NCBI RefSeq assembly: GCF_010747475.1
Contig: NZ_VSLZ01000003.1
Location: 186,001-250,000, forward strand
Length of the DNA: 64,000 bases
From: Halorussus sp. MSC15.2
Lineage (GTDB): Archaea; Halobacteriota; Halobacteria; Halobacteriales; Haladaptataceae
Reading direction: 5' to 3'
Shown here: positions 26,568 through 33,950 of the stretch, in pieces
How the letters are laid out: each line of letters begins with the position of its first letter
Position numbering within the stretch: the first letter of the stretch is position 1
Program-made: the position numbers and the translations under genes
Notes under the pieces: model-generated
Databases searched by the model: none
Told to the model about the DNA's origin: nothing
The model's input: only the letters and a program-made list of their open reading frames with translations

Positions 26568-27362
26568 TCAGGCCTCGACGGTCAGTTCGGCCTCGCGGAG
26601 CGCCTCCTCGGCGGAGCGTCCGTCGTGGACGACCGCGGCGACCGCCCGCGCGATGGCTTCCGGGTCGTCGTGTTGGAAGATGGACCGACCCATCGAAACG
26701 CCCGCCGCGCCCGCGTCCATCGCGCCGCGGACCGCGTCGAGGGTCGCACGGTCGCCCTCGGGTTCGCCGCCCGCGATGATGACCGGCTTGGCGGTCGATT
26801 CCACGACGCGCTCGAAGCTCTCGGCGTCGCCGCTGTAGGCGGTCTTCACGAGGTCCGCGCCGACCTCCTCGGCGAGTCGGACCGCGTGGCCGAGGCTCTC
26901 GGCGTCGTGTTCGTCCACGCCCGGGCCGCGGGCGTACGCCATCGCCAGCACGGGCATCCCGTAGTCGTCGGCGTCGTCGGTGACCTCGGCGAGTTCCTCA
27001 ACCTGTTCGCGCTCGTACTTGCTCCCGACGTTGATGTGGAACGAGACGGCGTCCGCGCCCGCCCGGACCGCCTCCTTGACGGTCCCGGTCATCCGCTTGT
27101 CGTTGCTGTCTGGACCGATAGTGGTCGAGGCGTTGAGGTGGACGAGGTAGCCCGCGCCGTTCTTGTTCGGGTGGACGCGGGGTGCGATGCCCTTCTGCGT
27201 GAGGACGGAGTCCGCGCCGCCGCGGGTCACCGCGTCGATGGTCGATTCGATGTCCACGAGACCCTCGACGGCCCCGAGTGTGATGCCGTGGTCCATCGGG
27301 ACCATTACGTACTTCCTGTCTGTGCCGATTCGGTCGAGTCGTGCTCGGATTCCGGCGGTCAT
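26568..27362 (-). CDS. 2-amino-3,7-dideoxy-D-threo-hept-6-ulosonate synthase (archaeal shikimate-entry aldolase)
   Basis: A DeoC/FbaB-like class I aldolase of 264 residues. It joins 6-deoxy-5-ketofructose-1-phosphate and aspartate semialdehyde in the archaeal route to dehydroquinate. The N-terminus has VMVPMDHGITLGAVEGL, the Schiff-base Lys is in ADLVKTAYSGD, and the phosphate loop is GGAA-type AGAAGVSMGRSIFQ. It lies 27 nt after trpA as the last gene of the trp unit. That position argues for aromatic biosynthesis over glycolytic aldolase activity. Confidence 0.85.
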   Translation of the reverse strand: MTAGIRARLDRIGTDRKYVMVPMDHGITLGAVEGLVDIESTIDAVTRGGADSVLTQKGIAPRVHPNKNGAGYLVHLNASTTIGPDSNDKRMTGTVKEAVRAGADAVSFHINVGSKYEREQVEELAEVTDDADDYGMPVLAMAYARGPGVDEHDAESLGHAVRLAEEVGADLVKTAYSGDAESFERVVESTAKPVIIAGGEPEGDRATLDAVRGAMDAGAAGVSMGRSIFQHDDPEAIARAVAAVVHDGRSAEEALREAELTVEA

Positions 27363-27389
27363 AGTATGTGAAACTGTGGCAAGTGGTGG

Positions 27390-28244
27390 TTAAGTTCGTT
27401 CTGGTTCCGGTACTTTCTCGCCGCCTTCCACCGCGCCCTCCTTGAGTTCGCGGGCCTTGGCTTCGAGGCGGTCGGCGACTGACTCCCCTTTCGCAACGAT
27501 GTCCACGAACGCGCTCCCGACGACGACGCCGTCCGCGCCGCCCGCGACGATTTCCCGGGCGTGTTCGCGCTCGCTGATGCCGAACCCGACGGCCTTCGGC
27601 AGGTCGGTCCCGGAGAGTCGGTCGAGGCTGACGTGGGTCTCGCTGCTCACGTCCGAGCGCGCACCGGTCGTGCCCAGTCGACCCTGCACGTAGACGAACC
27701 CGGACGCGCGGTCGAGCATCCGGGCGAGGCGCTCGTCGGTGGTGGTCGGCGCGACGATGAACACGAGGTCGAGTCCGTGGGCCTCGCAGGCCTCCTTCAG
27801 GGGGTCGCTCTCGTCCACCGGCAGGTCCGGGACGACGAGTCCCGAGATGCCCGCCTCGGCGGCGGCCTCCACGAAGGGTTCCACGCCGTCCCGTCCCTTC
27901 CGGGAGCCGTACTGATAGATGAGATTGTAGTAGGTCATGCAGACCAGCGGCACGTCCACGTCCTCCGAGAGGTCGGCCACGAGGTCGAAGTACCTGTCGG
28001 GGGTCATCCCGGCGTCGAGCGCCCGGCGGATGGCCTGCTGGATGGTCGGCCCCTCCGCGATGGGTTCGGAGAAGGGCAGGCCCAGTTCCACCACGTCCGT
28101 CCCGCCGCGGACGAGCGCCCGGACGTACTCCTTGGTCGATTCGGCGTCGGGGTCGCCCGCCGCCACGTACGAGACCAGCGCGGGGTCGTCGGCGAAGGCG
28201 GCCTCGATGTCGCTCTCGCCGGACCCTTCGGTCTCACTGGCCAT
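27390..28244 (-). CDS. trpA: tryptophan synthase alpha chain
   Basis: Cleaves indole-3-glycerol phosphate and channels indole to TrpB. The 284-residue TIM barrel has the signature [19 protein letters not shown]. Catalytic Glu53 corresponds to Salmonella Glu49, but the position of Asp60 is Glu64 (IAEGP). The phosphate loop is [10 protein letters not shown]...[12 protein letters not shown]. The start overlaps the trpB stop by 11 nt. A charged C-terminal tail ([12 protein letters not shown]) extends beyond the fold. Confidence 0.93.
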   Translation of the reverse strand: MASETEGSGESDIEAAFADDPALVSYVAAGDPDAESTKEYVRALVRGGTDVVELGLPFSEPIAEGPTIQQAIRRALDAGMTPDRYFDLVADLSEDVDVPLVCMTYYNLIYQYGSRKGRDGVEPFVEAAAEAGISGLVVPDLPVDESDPLKEACEAHGLDLVFIVAPTTTDERLARMLDRASGFVYVQGRLGTTGARSDVSSETHVSLDRLSGTDLPKAVGFGISEREHAREIVAGGADGVVVGSAFVDIVAKGESVADRLEAKARELKEGAVEGGEKVPEPERT

Positions 28245-29471
28245 TCTCGAACACCTCCATCGCGGGGGCCGCGTCGATGTCGCGCTTCTCGCTCTCCTCG
28301 ATGACCGTGTCGAGGTCCTTGTCGCCCCGTCCCGAGACGTTGACGACGACGAGATCGCCCAGTTCCTCGGGACTCTCCTCCAAGTACGCCAGCGCGTGAC
28401 TCGACTCCAGCGCGGGGATGATGCCCTCCAGCTTCGAGAGCCGGTGGAACGCTTCGAGTGCGGCGTCGTCGCCGACGTTGACGGGCGTCACGCGGCCCTC
28501 GTCGGCGAGGTAGGCCAGTTCCGGGCCGACCCCGGAGTAGTCGAGTCCCGCGCTCACGCTGTGGGATTCCAGAATCTGACCGTCGGGATTCTGGAGGAGT
28601 TTGGTGCGCGCGCCGTGGAGGACGCCCTCGTCGCCCGTCGAGAGCGACGCCGAGTGGGGCGCGAGACCCTCCTCCTCGTCGATGGTCAGCGAGGACCCGC
28701 CGGCTTCCACGGCCACGAGGTCCACGTCTTCGTCGCCGACGAACTCGTGGAACGCCCCCATCGTGTTCGACCCGCCCCCGGCGCAGGCGACCACGCTGTC
28801 GGGGAGTCGCCCGGCCCGTTCCCGAATCTGTTCGCGGGCCTCCTCGGAGATGACCGACTGGAAGTCCCTGACCATCTTCGGGAACGGGTGGGGACCGACG
28901 ACGACCCGATGACGTAGTGGGTGTCCTCGACGTTGGTCGCCCAATCGCGCATCGTCTCGTTGATGGCCTCCTTCAGCGTCCCCGACCCGATTTCCACCGG
29001 GTTCACCTCGGCGTCGTGGATGCGCATCCGGAAGACGTTGGGGCGCTGTCGGTTGATGTCGGTCCGGCCCATGTATATCTCGCAGTCGATGCCGAGGTGC
29101 GCGCACGCCATCGCGGTCGCGGTGCCGTGCTGGCCCGCGCCCGTCTCGGCCACGATGCGCTCTTTGCCCATGTACTTCGCCAGCAGGACCTGCCCGAGCG
29201 CGTTGTTCAACTTGTGCGCGCCGCCGTGGAGCAGGTCCTCGCGCTTGAGGTAGACCTCCCGGTCGTACCGCTCCGAGAGTCGGTCCGCGCGCTGGAGCGG
29301 CGTGGGTCGCCCGCCGAACTCCCGCAGGCGCTCGCGGAACTCGTCCACGAACCCGTCCTCGTTGTCGAGAACGTATCGCTCGTAGGCGTCTGTCAACTCC
29401 TCGATGGCGGGCATCAACGCCTCTGGGACGTACTGGCCGCCGTAGTCGCCGAACTTTGATTCGCTACTCAT
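28234..29471 (-). pseudogene. trpB: tryptophan synthase beta chain, single-base frameshift
   Basis: PLP enzyme joining indole and serine. The first frame starts [19 protein letters not shown] and includes the PLP Lys in [13 protein letters not shown], up to DTHYVIGS. The remainder ([18 protein letters not shown], the PLP phosphate loop [27 protein letters not shown]) is in the next frame; the break is near 28905. Restoring one base (GACGACCGACCC on the plus strand) gives 412 residues, the normal length, with no missing residue. It lies between trpC (8-nt gap) and trpA (11-nt overlap). A real loss would make the cell a tryptophan auxotroph while trpC and trpA stay intact, so a sequence error is likelier. 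Confidence 0.92.
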
Positions 29472-29478
29472 GTCTGTG

Positions 29479-30393
29479 TCACCTCTGGGTCCGCGCTCGC
29501 GTCAACCGCCGCGTGTTCTCCGTGACTGTTTCGAGAGACTCGGTCTCTCGGTCCTCGGAGGAAGACTCCGAGACGCCGTCCATTATCGCGCTCCCGACGA
29601 GCAGGCCGTCGGCCCCCGCCTCGACCATCCGGCGGGCGTCGCCGGGCGAACCGATACCGCTCTCCGCGACGAGGGTCACGTCGCCGGGCGCTTGGGGCGC
29701 GACCGTCTCGAAGGTTTCGAGGTCCACCTCCAACTTCGCCAAGTCGCGGTTGTTCACGCCGATTAGCTCCGCGCCCGCCGCGACCGCTCGCTCCAACTCC
29801 GCGGCGTCGTGGACCTCCACGAGCGGTTGGAACCCGCGCGCCTCCGCGGCCGCCACGAGGTCGGCGAGGTCATCATCTTCTCGCGGGCAGGGAGACGGCT
29901 CTGCCGTCTCTTCCGAGGCGGTTACACCGCCTCGCGGCCCGCTCGAATGGTCCGCGGAGCTCCGCTCCGCGCTACCCACGAACCGGGCGATGAGCAGGAC
30001 CACGTCGGCCGCCACGGTGTCGAGTTGGCTCTCGCGCACGACGAAGTCCTTCCGGAGGACCGGCACGTCCACGGTCTCGCGGATTCGCCGCAGGTTCTCG
30101 GGCGACCCCCCGAAGTGGTCCGGTTCGGTCAGCACCGAGAGCGCGGCCGCGCCGCCATCCACCATGCGCTCGGCCAGTTCCACGGGGTCGGCGTCTCGGG
30201 TCCCGTCGGTCGTCGGACTCGTGGGCTTCACCTCTGCGATGACCGGGACGCGTCCGTCGGTCTCCGCCCGCGAGAGGGCCGCGGGGAGCGACCGAGCATC
30301 GACCGAGAGCGGCCCGCCCTCCGGGTCGCCGCGGGCCTCCGCGGACCGGAGGATGGACGCGACCGCGGGCGCGAGTTCCTCGCTATCGTTCAT
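29479..30393 (-). CDS. trpC: indole-3-glycerol phosphate synthase with two palindromic insertions
   Basis: Converts the CdRP intermediate to indole-3-glycerol phosphate. Barrel motifs are [42 protein letters not shown] and [12 protein letters not shown]. At 304 residues it is longer than the usual 255 or so because of two inserts. Residues about 141-173 ([16 protein letters not shown]...) sit between LLIARFVG and DDLADLV. Residues about 275-289 ([15 protein letters not shown]) lie near the C-terminus. Both map onto perfect hairpins in the DNA. It is the first gene of the trp unit, with its promoter just upstream. Confidence 0.92.
   Translation of the reverse strand: MNDSEELAPAVASILRSAEARGDPEGGPLSVDARSLPAALSRAETDGRVPVIAEVKPTSPTTDGTRDADPVELAERMVDGGAAALSVLTEPDHFGGSPENLRRIRETVDVPVLRKDFVVRESQLDTVAADVVLLIARFVGSAERSSADHSSGPRGGVTASEETAEPSPCPREDDDLADLVAAAEARGFQPLVEVHDAAELERAVAAGAELIGVNNRDLAKLEVDLETFETVAPQAPGDVTLVAESGIGSPGDARRMVEAGADGLLVGSAIMDGVSESSSEDRETESLETVTENTRRLTRARTQR
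29532..29572. repeat. two-hairpin insertion near the 3' end of trpC
   Basis: CGAGAGAC-TCG-GTCTCTCG (29532-29550; 8-bp stem, 3-nt loop) is followed by CTCGGAG-GAAGA-CTCCGAG (29554-29572; 7-bp stem, 5-nt loop). The segment encodes [15 protein letters not shown], extra to the normal TrpC end. Confidence 0.65.
29892..29971. repeat. three-hairpin insertion in the middle of trpC
   Basis: Three perfect hairpins lie in tandem: GAGACGGC-TCT-GCCGTCTC (29892-29910), CGAGGCGGT-TAC-ACCGCCTCG (29914-29934) and CGCGGAGC-TCC-GCTCCGCG (29953-29971). Stems are 8-9 bp and every loop is 3 nt. The insert stays in frame and adds about 33 residues between strand and helix of the barrel. Confidence 0.75.
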
Positions 30394-30396
30394 CGT

Positions 30397-30426
30397 TGTG
30401 CATCAACGGACGGAATTGTACATAAG
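30397..30426 (-). promoter_or_regulatory. trp promoter with TGTACA/TGTGCA boxes
   Basis: The minus strand has an A/T box (CCTTATGTAC, 30418-30427) 25-34 nt before the trpC ATG. It overlaps the palindrome TGTACA (30417-30422), with a related TGTGCA at 30397-30402. TGTACA is the TRP box bound by TrpY in Methanothermobacter. Whether a similar factor acts here is speculation. Confidence 0.4.
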
Positions 30427-30519
30427 GCTTGCGTCTACCCGGACCCCGGTCGGGGAACGGCGAAACCCCGAATCAGAATTAGAACCGCCGGGACTGCGGA
30501 ACGCTCGGAGAACAGGGAG

Positions 30520-31089
30520 TCACGCCGACGAATTCGAAATCGACGTCGGGTCGGCGGTCGGCGACGGGAGGTCGGCCATCTCGCTCGCGTGTCGGCGTCG
30601 CAGCGACTCGTACCGCGCGACGAACCGGGCGAACGCCTCGTTCGACCGGCGCTCCTCCGCCGACGTCACGGCGCGGAGTACCCGGTACTTCTCCGCGAGC
30701 GCCGCGCAGGTCCGGACCGCCGGGTCGGCCGAGGAGAGCGCCGCGAACCGGTCGATAGTCGCGCGAAACTGGTCGCGGGAGACGGGTTTTCGGAGGTACA
30801 CGTCCACGGGCACGTCCGCGAGGTCGACGGTCGGGGTCGCGCTGGTGACGAATCCGGTGAAGCGGTTCTCGTCGGCGAGACGCGCGACCAACTCGCGTCC
30901 GGTCGCGTCGGGCAGTCGCCGCTCGGTCAACACCGCGTCGAACTCCTCGCCGACCGTGGCGAGCGCCGCCTCGGCGTCCGCGACGGCCGACACCGTTCCG
31001 ACCTCCGAACACCACTCGTCGTAGAGCGCGCGGAGCGTCGGGTCGGCGTCGACGAGTAGAACTGTCGGTCGGGATTCACGTCCACCCAT
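30520..31089 (-). CDS. HalX-type response regulator with degenerate receiver
   Basis: A 189-residue protein with an N-terminal receiver fold (PTVLLVDADPTLRALYDEW) and a C-terminal HalX-like helical domain (YRVLRAVTSAEERRSNEAF). The phospho-acceptor position is Glu56 in DAVLTERRLPD where Asp is expected, and one of the two metal-binding acidic residues is Ala15 (VDAD). Thr82/Ser83 and Lys101 (LRKPVSR) are kept. Phosphorylation is therefore unlikely, and Glu may mimic the active state. Start ATG 31089 has a TTTATC box about 20-25 nt upstream. It is divergent from the winged-helix gene. Confidence 0.83.
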   Translation of the reverse strand: MGGRESRPTVLLVDADPTLRALYDEWCSEVGTVSAVADAEAALATVGEEFDAVLTERRLPDATGRELVARLADENRFTGFVTSATPTVDLADVPVDVYLRKPVSRDQFRATIDRFAALSSADPAVRTCAALAEKYRVLRAVTSAEERRSNEAFARFVARYESLRRRHASEMADLPSPTADPTSISNSSA

Positions 31090-31189
31090 AATTCCGACCA
31101 CGCGGTCTCCGAATGATAAACCCCGGCGGCTGTTCCCACCTCCGGGAATCACCTTACAACATTTGGGTGACAGAAAATAAGGTCCCGAC

Positions 31190-31525
31190 GTGGCCGAAGA
31201 AGGTACCCCCGAGGCTGTCTTAGAACTGTTGGACGGGTACACCTGCGCGATTCTGTCCGCGGCGAGTTCGCGTCCGGTGTCCGCCAAGTCGATACACGAG
31301 GCGTTCGGCGTCCCCGACTCGACGCTGTACCGCCGTCTGCCGCGACTCGTCGAGCGCGGGCTACTGACCGAGCGGACTCGCATCGACGACGACGGCAATC
31401 ACTACCGAGTGTACGAGTCCCGCATCGAGCGAGTCGTCTTCGAGGTCGCCGACGGCACGGCGACCGCCCGGGTCTCGGTGGTAGACGACGACCGGACTCG
31501 GGTCGAGACGTGGCGGTTCGACTGA
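31190..31525 (+). CDS. winged-helix DNA-binding protein
   Basis: A 111-residue regulator. The N-terminal helix-turn-helix is ILSAASSRPVSAKSIHEAFGVPDSTLYRRLPRL (core SIHEAFGVPDSTLYRRL) with the wing ERTRIDDDGNHYRVYES. The C-terminal half is a small beta domain ending VETWRFD. It resembles the ArsR/HTH_20 haloarchaeal regulators often paired with bat- or HalX-type sensors. The start is GTG 31190. The 100-bp divergent spacer with the degenerate response regulator suggests shared control. Confidence 0.8.
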   Translation: MAEEGTPEAVLELLDGYTCAILSAASSRPVSAKSIHEAFGVPDSTLYRRLPRLVERGLLTERTRIDDDGNHYRVYESRIERVVFEVADGTATARVSVVDDDRTRVETWRFD

Positions 31526-31572
31526 CGGACGCTCGCGGAATCTTCAAGTCCGGACCGGCCGAATCGCAGGGT

Positions 31573-32064
31573 ATGGACGACACTGTCGAGACCGAGGACC
31601 CGAGCGACGTCGCCGGTATCTTCGCACGCGAATCGTCGTATCTGGAGCGGTACGTCCAGTTGGGAGTCGCCAGCGGACGCGTCCTCAGCGTCTCGTTCCC
31701 GGACACGCCCGACGAGCAGGCCCAGACCGACCACGACCTGCTCGACCGCATCTTCGACTACCTCGACGGCGTCGAGGAGGACGACTTCTCGGACGTGACC
31801 GTCGCGCTCACGGTGCCGACCGACCAGCGCCGCGTGCTGGAACGCGTCCGTGGGATTCCATACGGGGACCAGATAGACGTCGAGACGCTGGCCCGGATGA
31901 CCAGCGGCGTGGACCACACCGACGAGGACGACCTGAACACGGTCCGAACCGCGCTCGACCGCAACCCAGCGCCGCTGCTGATTCCGGACCACCGAGTCCG
32001 CGACGGCCCGAGCGCCGCGCCGCCCGCGGTCGAACAGAAACTCCGGTCGCTAGAGGGACTGTAA
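31573..32064 (+). CDS. alkyltransferase-like (MGMT-family) protein with Asp in place of the acceptor Cys
   Basis: A 163-residue protein. The C-terminal 95 residues follow the O6-alkylguanine-DNA alkyltransferase DNA-binding fold (VALTVPTDQRRVLERVRGIPYGD, TVRTALDRNPAPLLIPDHRV). The active-site PCHRV becomes PDHRV with Asp139, so it cannot accept an alkyl group. Alkyltransferase-like proteins bind damaged bases and hand them to excision repair, and that role is inferred. Start ATG 31573 is chosen because it follows the preceding stop and begins the acidic MDDTVETEDPSD. Confidence 0.82.
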   Translation: MDDTVETEDPSDVAGIFARESSYLERYVQLGVASGRVLSVSFPDTPDEQAQTDHDLLDRIFDYLDGVEEDDFSDVTVALTVPTDQRRVLERVRGIPYGDQIDVETLARMTSGVDHTDEDDLNTVRTALDRNPAPLLIPDHRVRDGPSAAPPAVEQKLRSLEGL

Positions 32065-32250
32065 CCTCGGCCGCTCGCGGTTCGACTCTCGCATAACCCT
32101 CGTTCTAGTTGATTCCCCAACATTTCTACTTCCGAACTCAGAGTCGGCCACTCCTTCGGAAAGTTAGTTTCTCCCCGCTGGCGGGACACGGGACCGGATG
32201 CGACGCGCGTCTGACGCAACGTTTACTTGTTCGCGCACAATTACCCGCCC

Positions 32251-33192
32251 ATGACAAGCCTCGCGGAGGCCTACGAGGAGAACGTCGGCGAGGTGGGGAA
32301 CGTCCGACTGCTCTATCTCGGGGTCGGTCTGTTCGCCGTCGGGGTGTCGCTCGTCGTGTTCGCGATTCTGCTCTCCACGACGGACGTCCACTCCGCGTTC
32401 GGTCTCGGCACGCTCGGTGCCCGGGAAGTCGCGGGCGTCCTCGCCGGACTCGGCGTCCCGGCGGTGTTCGTCGGCATCTTCAGCGTCCTGCCGGCCAGCC
32501 AGCGCGTCAGGGCCGCGGCCGCCATCGGGTCGGGCGTCTCGTTGCTCGGCGTCGCGCTGTTCACCCACGCCTACCCGAAGCACTGGGCCGGGTACGGCCG
32601 ACAGTTGACCCTGCCGGTCGTCGCCGTCTACTTCTTCGGCGCGCTGGTCACGTTCGGGTGCCTGTTCGTCGCCGTGGTCAACTTCAAGACGCGCAACGAC
32701 CCCGGCGGGACCGTCACGCTCGAAGTGAGCCACGACGGCGAGGTCCGCACCGTCGAGGTCCGGAAGGGCGAACTGGACGAGTTCGACGACTTGGACGACC
32801 TGCGCGCGCTCCGGACCGGACTGGCCGACTCGGCCGCCGGGGACCCCGACAACGACCCCGAACCGGTCCCGACCGGGATGGGCGGCGTCGGCTTCTTCGG
32901 CGACACGCCCGACGGCGAGACGCCGACGCAGACGAACCAACCGGGACGAGGAGCGCCCGGCCGGGGAAGCGCGACCAGCGACGGCGGGACCGCGGCCGAC
33001 GACGACATCCGGTCGCCGCTGGACGACGCCGACGCGCCCGACCGGCCCCACCCGACCACCGACGCCTACTGCGGCAACTGCCAGCACTTCCAGTACGTCC
33101 GGACCAACGAGGGGATGCAACCCCACTGCGGCTTCTACGGCCGGACGATGAGCGACATGGACGCCTGCGAGGAGTGGGAACCGAACAGTTGA
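32251..33192 (+). CDS. membrane protein with C-terminal zinc-binding Cys cluster
   Basis: A 313-residue protein with four transmembrane helices in the first 140 residues (YLGVGLFAVGVSLVVFAILL, REVAGVLAGLGVPAVFVGIF, AAAIGSGVSLLGVALF, VVAVYFFGALVTFGCLFVAV). A short beta segment (TVTLEVSHDGEVRTVEV), a long disordered Asp/Gly/Pro linker and a terminal Cys cluster follow (YCGNCQHF, HCGFYG, ACEEW). The last is a rubredoxin-like zinc knuckle. The ATG at 32251 has TTTACTT about 30 nt upstream. The function is unknown. Confidence 0.8.
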   Translation: MTSLAEAYEENVGEVGNVRLLYLGVGLFAVGVSLVVFAILLSTTDVHSAFGLGTLGAREVAGVLAGLGVPAVFVGIFSVLPASQRVRAAAAIGSGVSLLGVALFTHAYPKHWAGYGRQLTLPVVAVYFFGALVTFGCLFVAVVNFKTRNDPGGTVTLEVSHDGEVRTVEVRKGELDEFDDLDDLRALRTGLADSAAGDPDNDPEPVPTGMGGVGFFGDTPDGETPTQTNQPGRGAPGRGSATSDGGTAADDDIRSPLDDADAPDRPHPTTDAYCGNCQHFQYVRTNEGMQPHCGFYGRTMSDMDACEEWEPNS

Positions 33193-33269
33193 CGCCGCGG
33201 CCGCGGGCCGACGCGACCCCGAACGTGTTCCGGAAAAGATAGTTACCGGCCGAGTGTCGATTGTCGCAC

Positions 33270-33434
33270 ATGGTCGAAATCAGCGCGAGCAGACTCGGCG
33301 CTCTGGGCGTTCTGGGGGTCCTCGGCGTCTGGGCAAACGAACCGGCGCTGTTCGCACTCTTCGCGTTGTTCGCGCTGTTCGGGTCCGACCGGACGCTGCG
33401 CGTCCCAACGCCCCGCGACGGAGGCGAGAGCTAG
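33270..33434 (+). CDS. 54-residue small membrane protein
   Basis: A short ORF starting MVEISASRLGALGVLGVLGV and containing LFALFALFALFG, a threefold LFA repeat that forms a second hydrophobic helix, then a basic-polar tail ending PRDGGES. An AAAAGATAG A/T box sits about 27 nt before the ATG. The stop overlaps the convergent Mut7-C gene by 4 nt (33431-33434). Similar two-helix microproteins occur in haloarchaea; the function is unknown. Confidence 0.6.
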   Translation: MVEISASRLGALGVLGVLGVWANEPALFALFALFALFGSDRTLRVPTPRDGGES

Positions 33435-33949
33435 AGGTCCGAGAGCGTCTCTTCGACCGACGCCCAGTGACTCCCCTTCCAGAAGTGCTGGTCGCACTCG
33501 GGACACCGCCAGACCCGGAACTCGTCGGTGTCGGGCGCGTACTCGGGCGTCTCTGCGTCCGCCGCGAGGGCCACCAGCTCCGCGTTGCACTCGGCGCACC
33601 GCGTCGGTTCCGAGAGTTCGAGTTCGAAGCCCGCGTCGGCGAGTTCCCGGAGTTGGTCGGTCACTGGTTTCGTCGTCAGTAGGAGTCCGTCGGCGCGCTC
33701 GGCCAACTCCGCGTCCCGAGTCACGAGCAGTCGCCCTTCGGATTCTGCGAGAGCCAGCAGGTCGTCGTCGTCCTCGACGCCTCCCGGGTCGTCGCATCGC
33801 TCGTCCCCGCTCGTCCGTTCCGAGGCGCTTCGCGCCTCGCGGTCCAGCGCGTACGCCGCGTCGTACCCGCACATCCGGAGGTACGTCGCCAGTTTGCCCA
33901 GCATCGCGTCGAGCAGGAGCGCCGACTCCGCGGGCGTGCGCGTCGGCAT
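33431..33949 (-). CDS. Mut7-C RNase-domain protein with zinc ribbon and palindromic insertion
   Basis: A 172-residue PIN-fold Mut7-C protein. The conserved start LLLDAMLGKLATYLRMCGYD holds the first catalytic Asp, and LLVTRDAELAER holds further acidic residues. The C-terminal zinc ribbon is CAECNAEL ... CPECDQHFWKGSHW. Residues about 37-58 (REARSASERTSGDERCDD) are an insert coinciding with a DNA hairpin. It likely acts as an RNase or RNA-binding protein. It is transcribed after polX, with 1 nt between that stop and this gene's upstream boundary. Confidence 0.83.
   Translation of the reverse strand: MPTRTPAESALLLDAMLGKLATYLRMCGYDAAYALDREARSASERTSGDERCDDPGGVEDDDDLLALAESEGRLLVTRDAELAERADGLLLTTKPVTDQLRELADAGFELELSEPTRCAECNAELVALAADAETPEYAPDTDEFRVWRCPECDQHFWKGSHWASVEETLSDL
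33798..33839. repeat. palindromic insertion in the Mut7-C gene
   Basis: CGAGGCGC-TTC-GCGCCTCG (33821-33839; 8-bp stem, 3-nt loop), preceded by two direct copies of CGCTCGTCC (33798-33806, 33808-33816). The outer sequence TTCCGAGGCG...CGCCTCGCGG is shared with the second hairpin of the trpC insert, which points to a common origin. Confidence 0.65.
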
Positions 33950-33950
33950 C

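Noticed and set aside
32077-32092. GCGGTTCGACTCTCGC resembling a tRNA T-arm
   Set aside because: No acceptor, D or anticodon arm can be built, and the sequence follows directly on the upstream stop codon.
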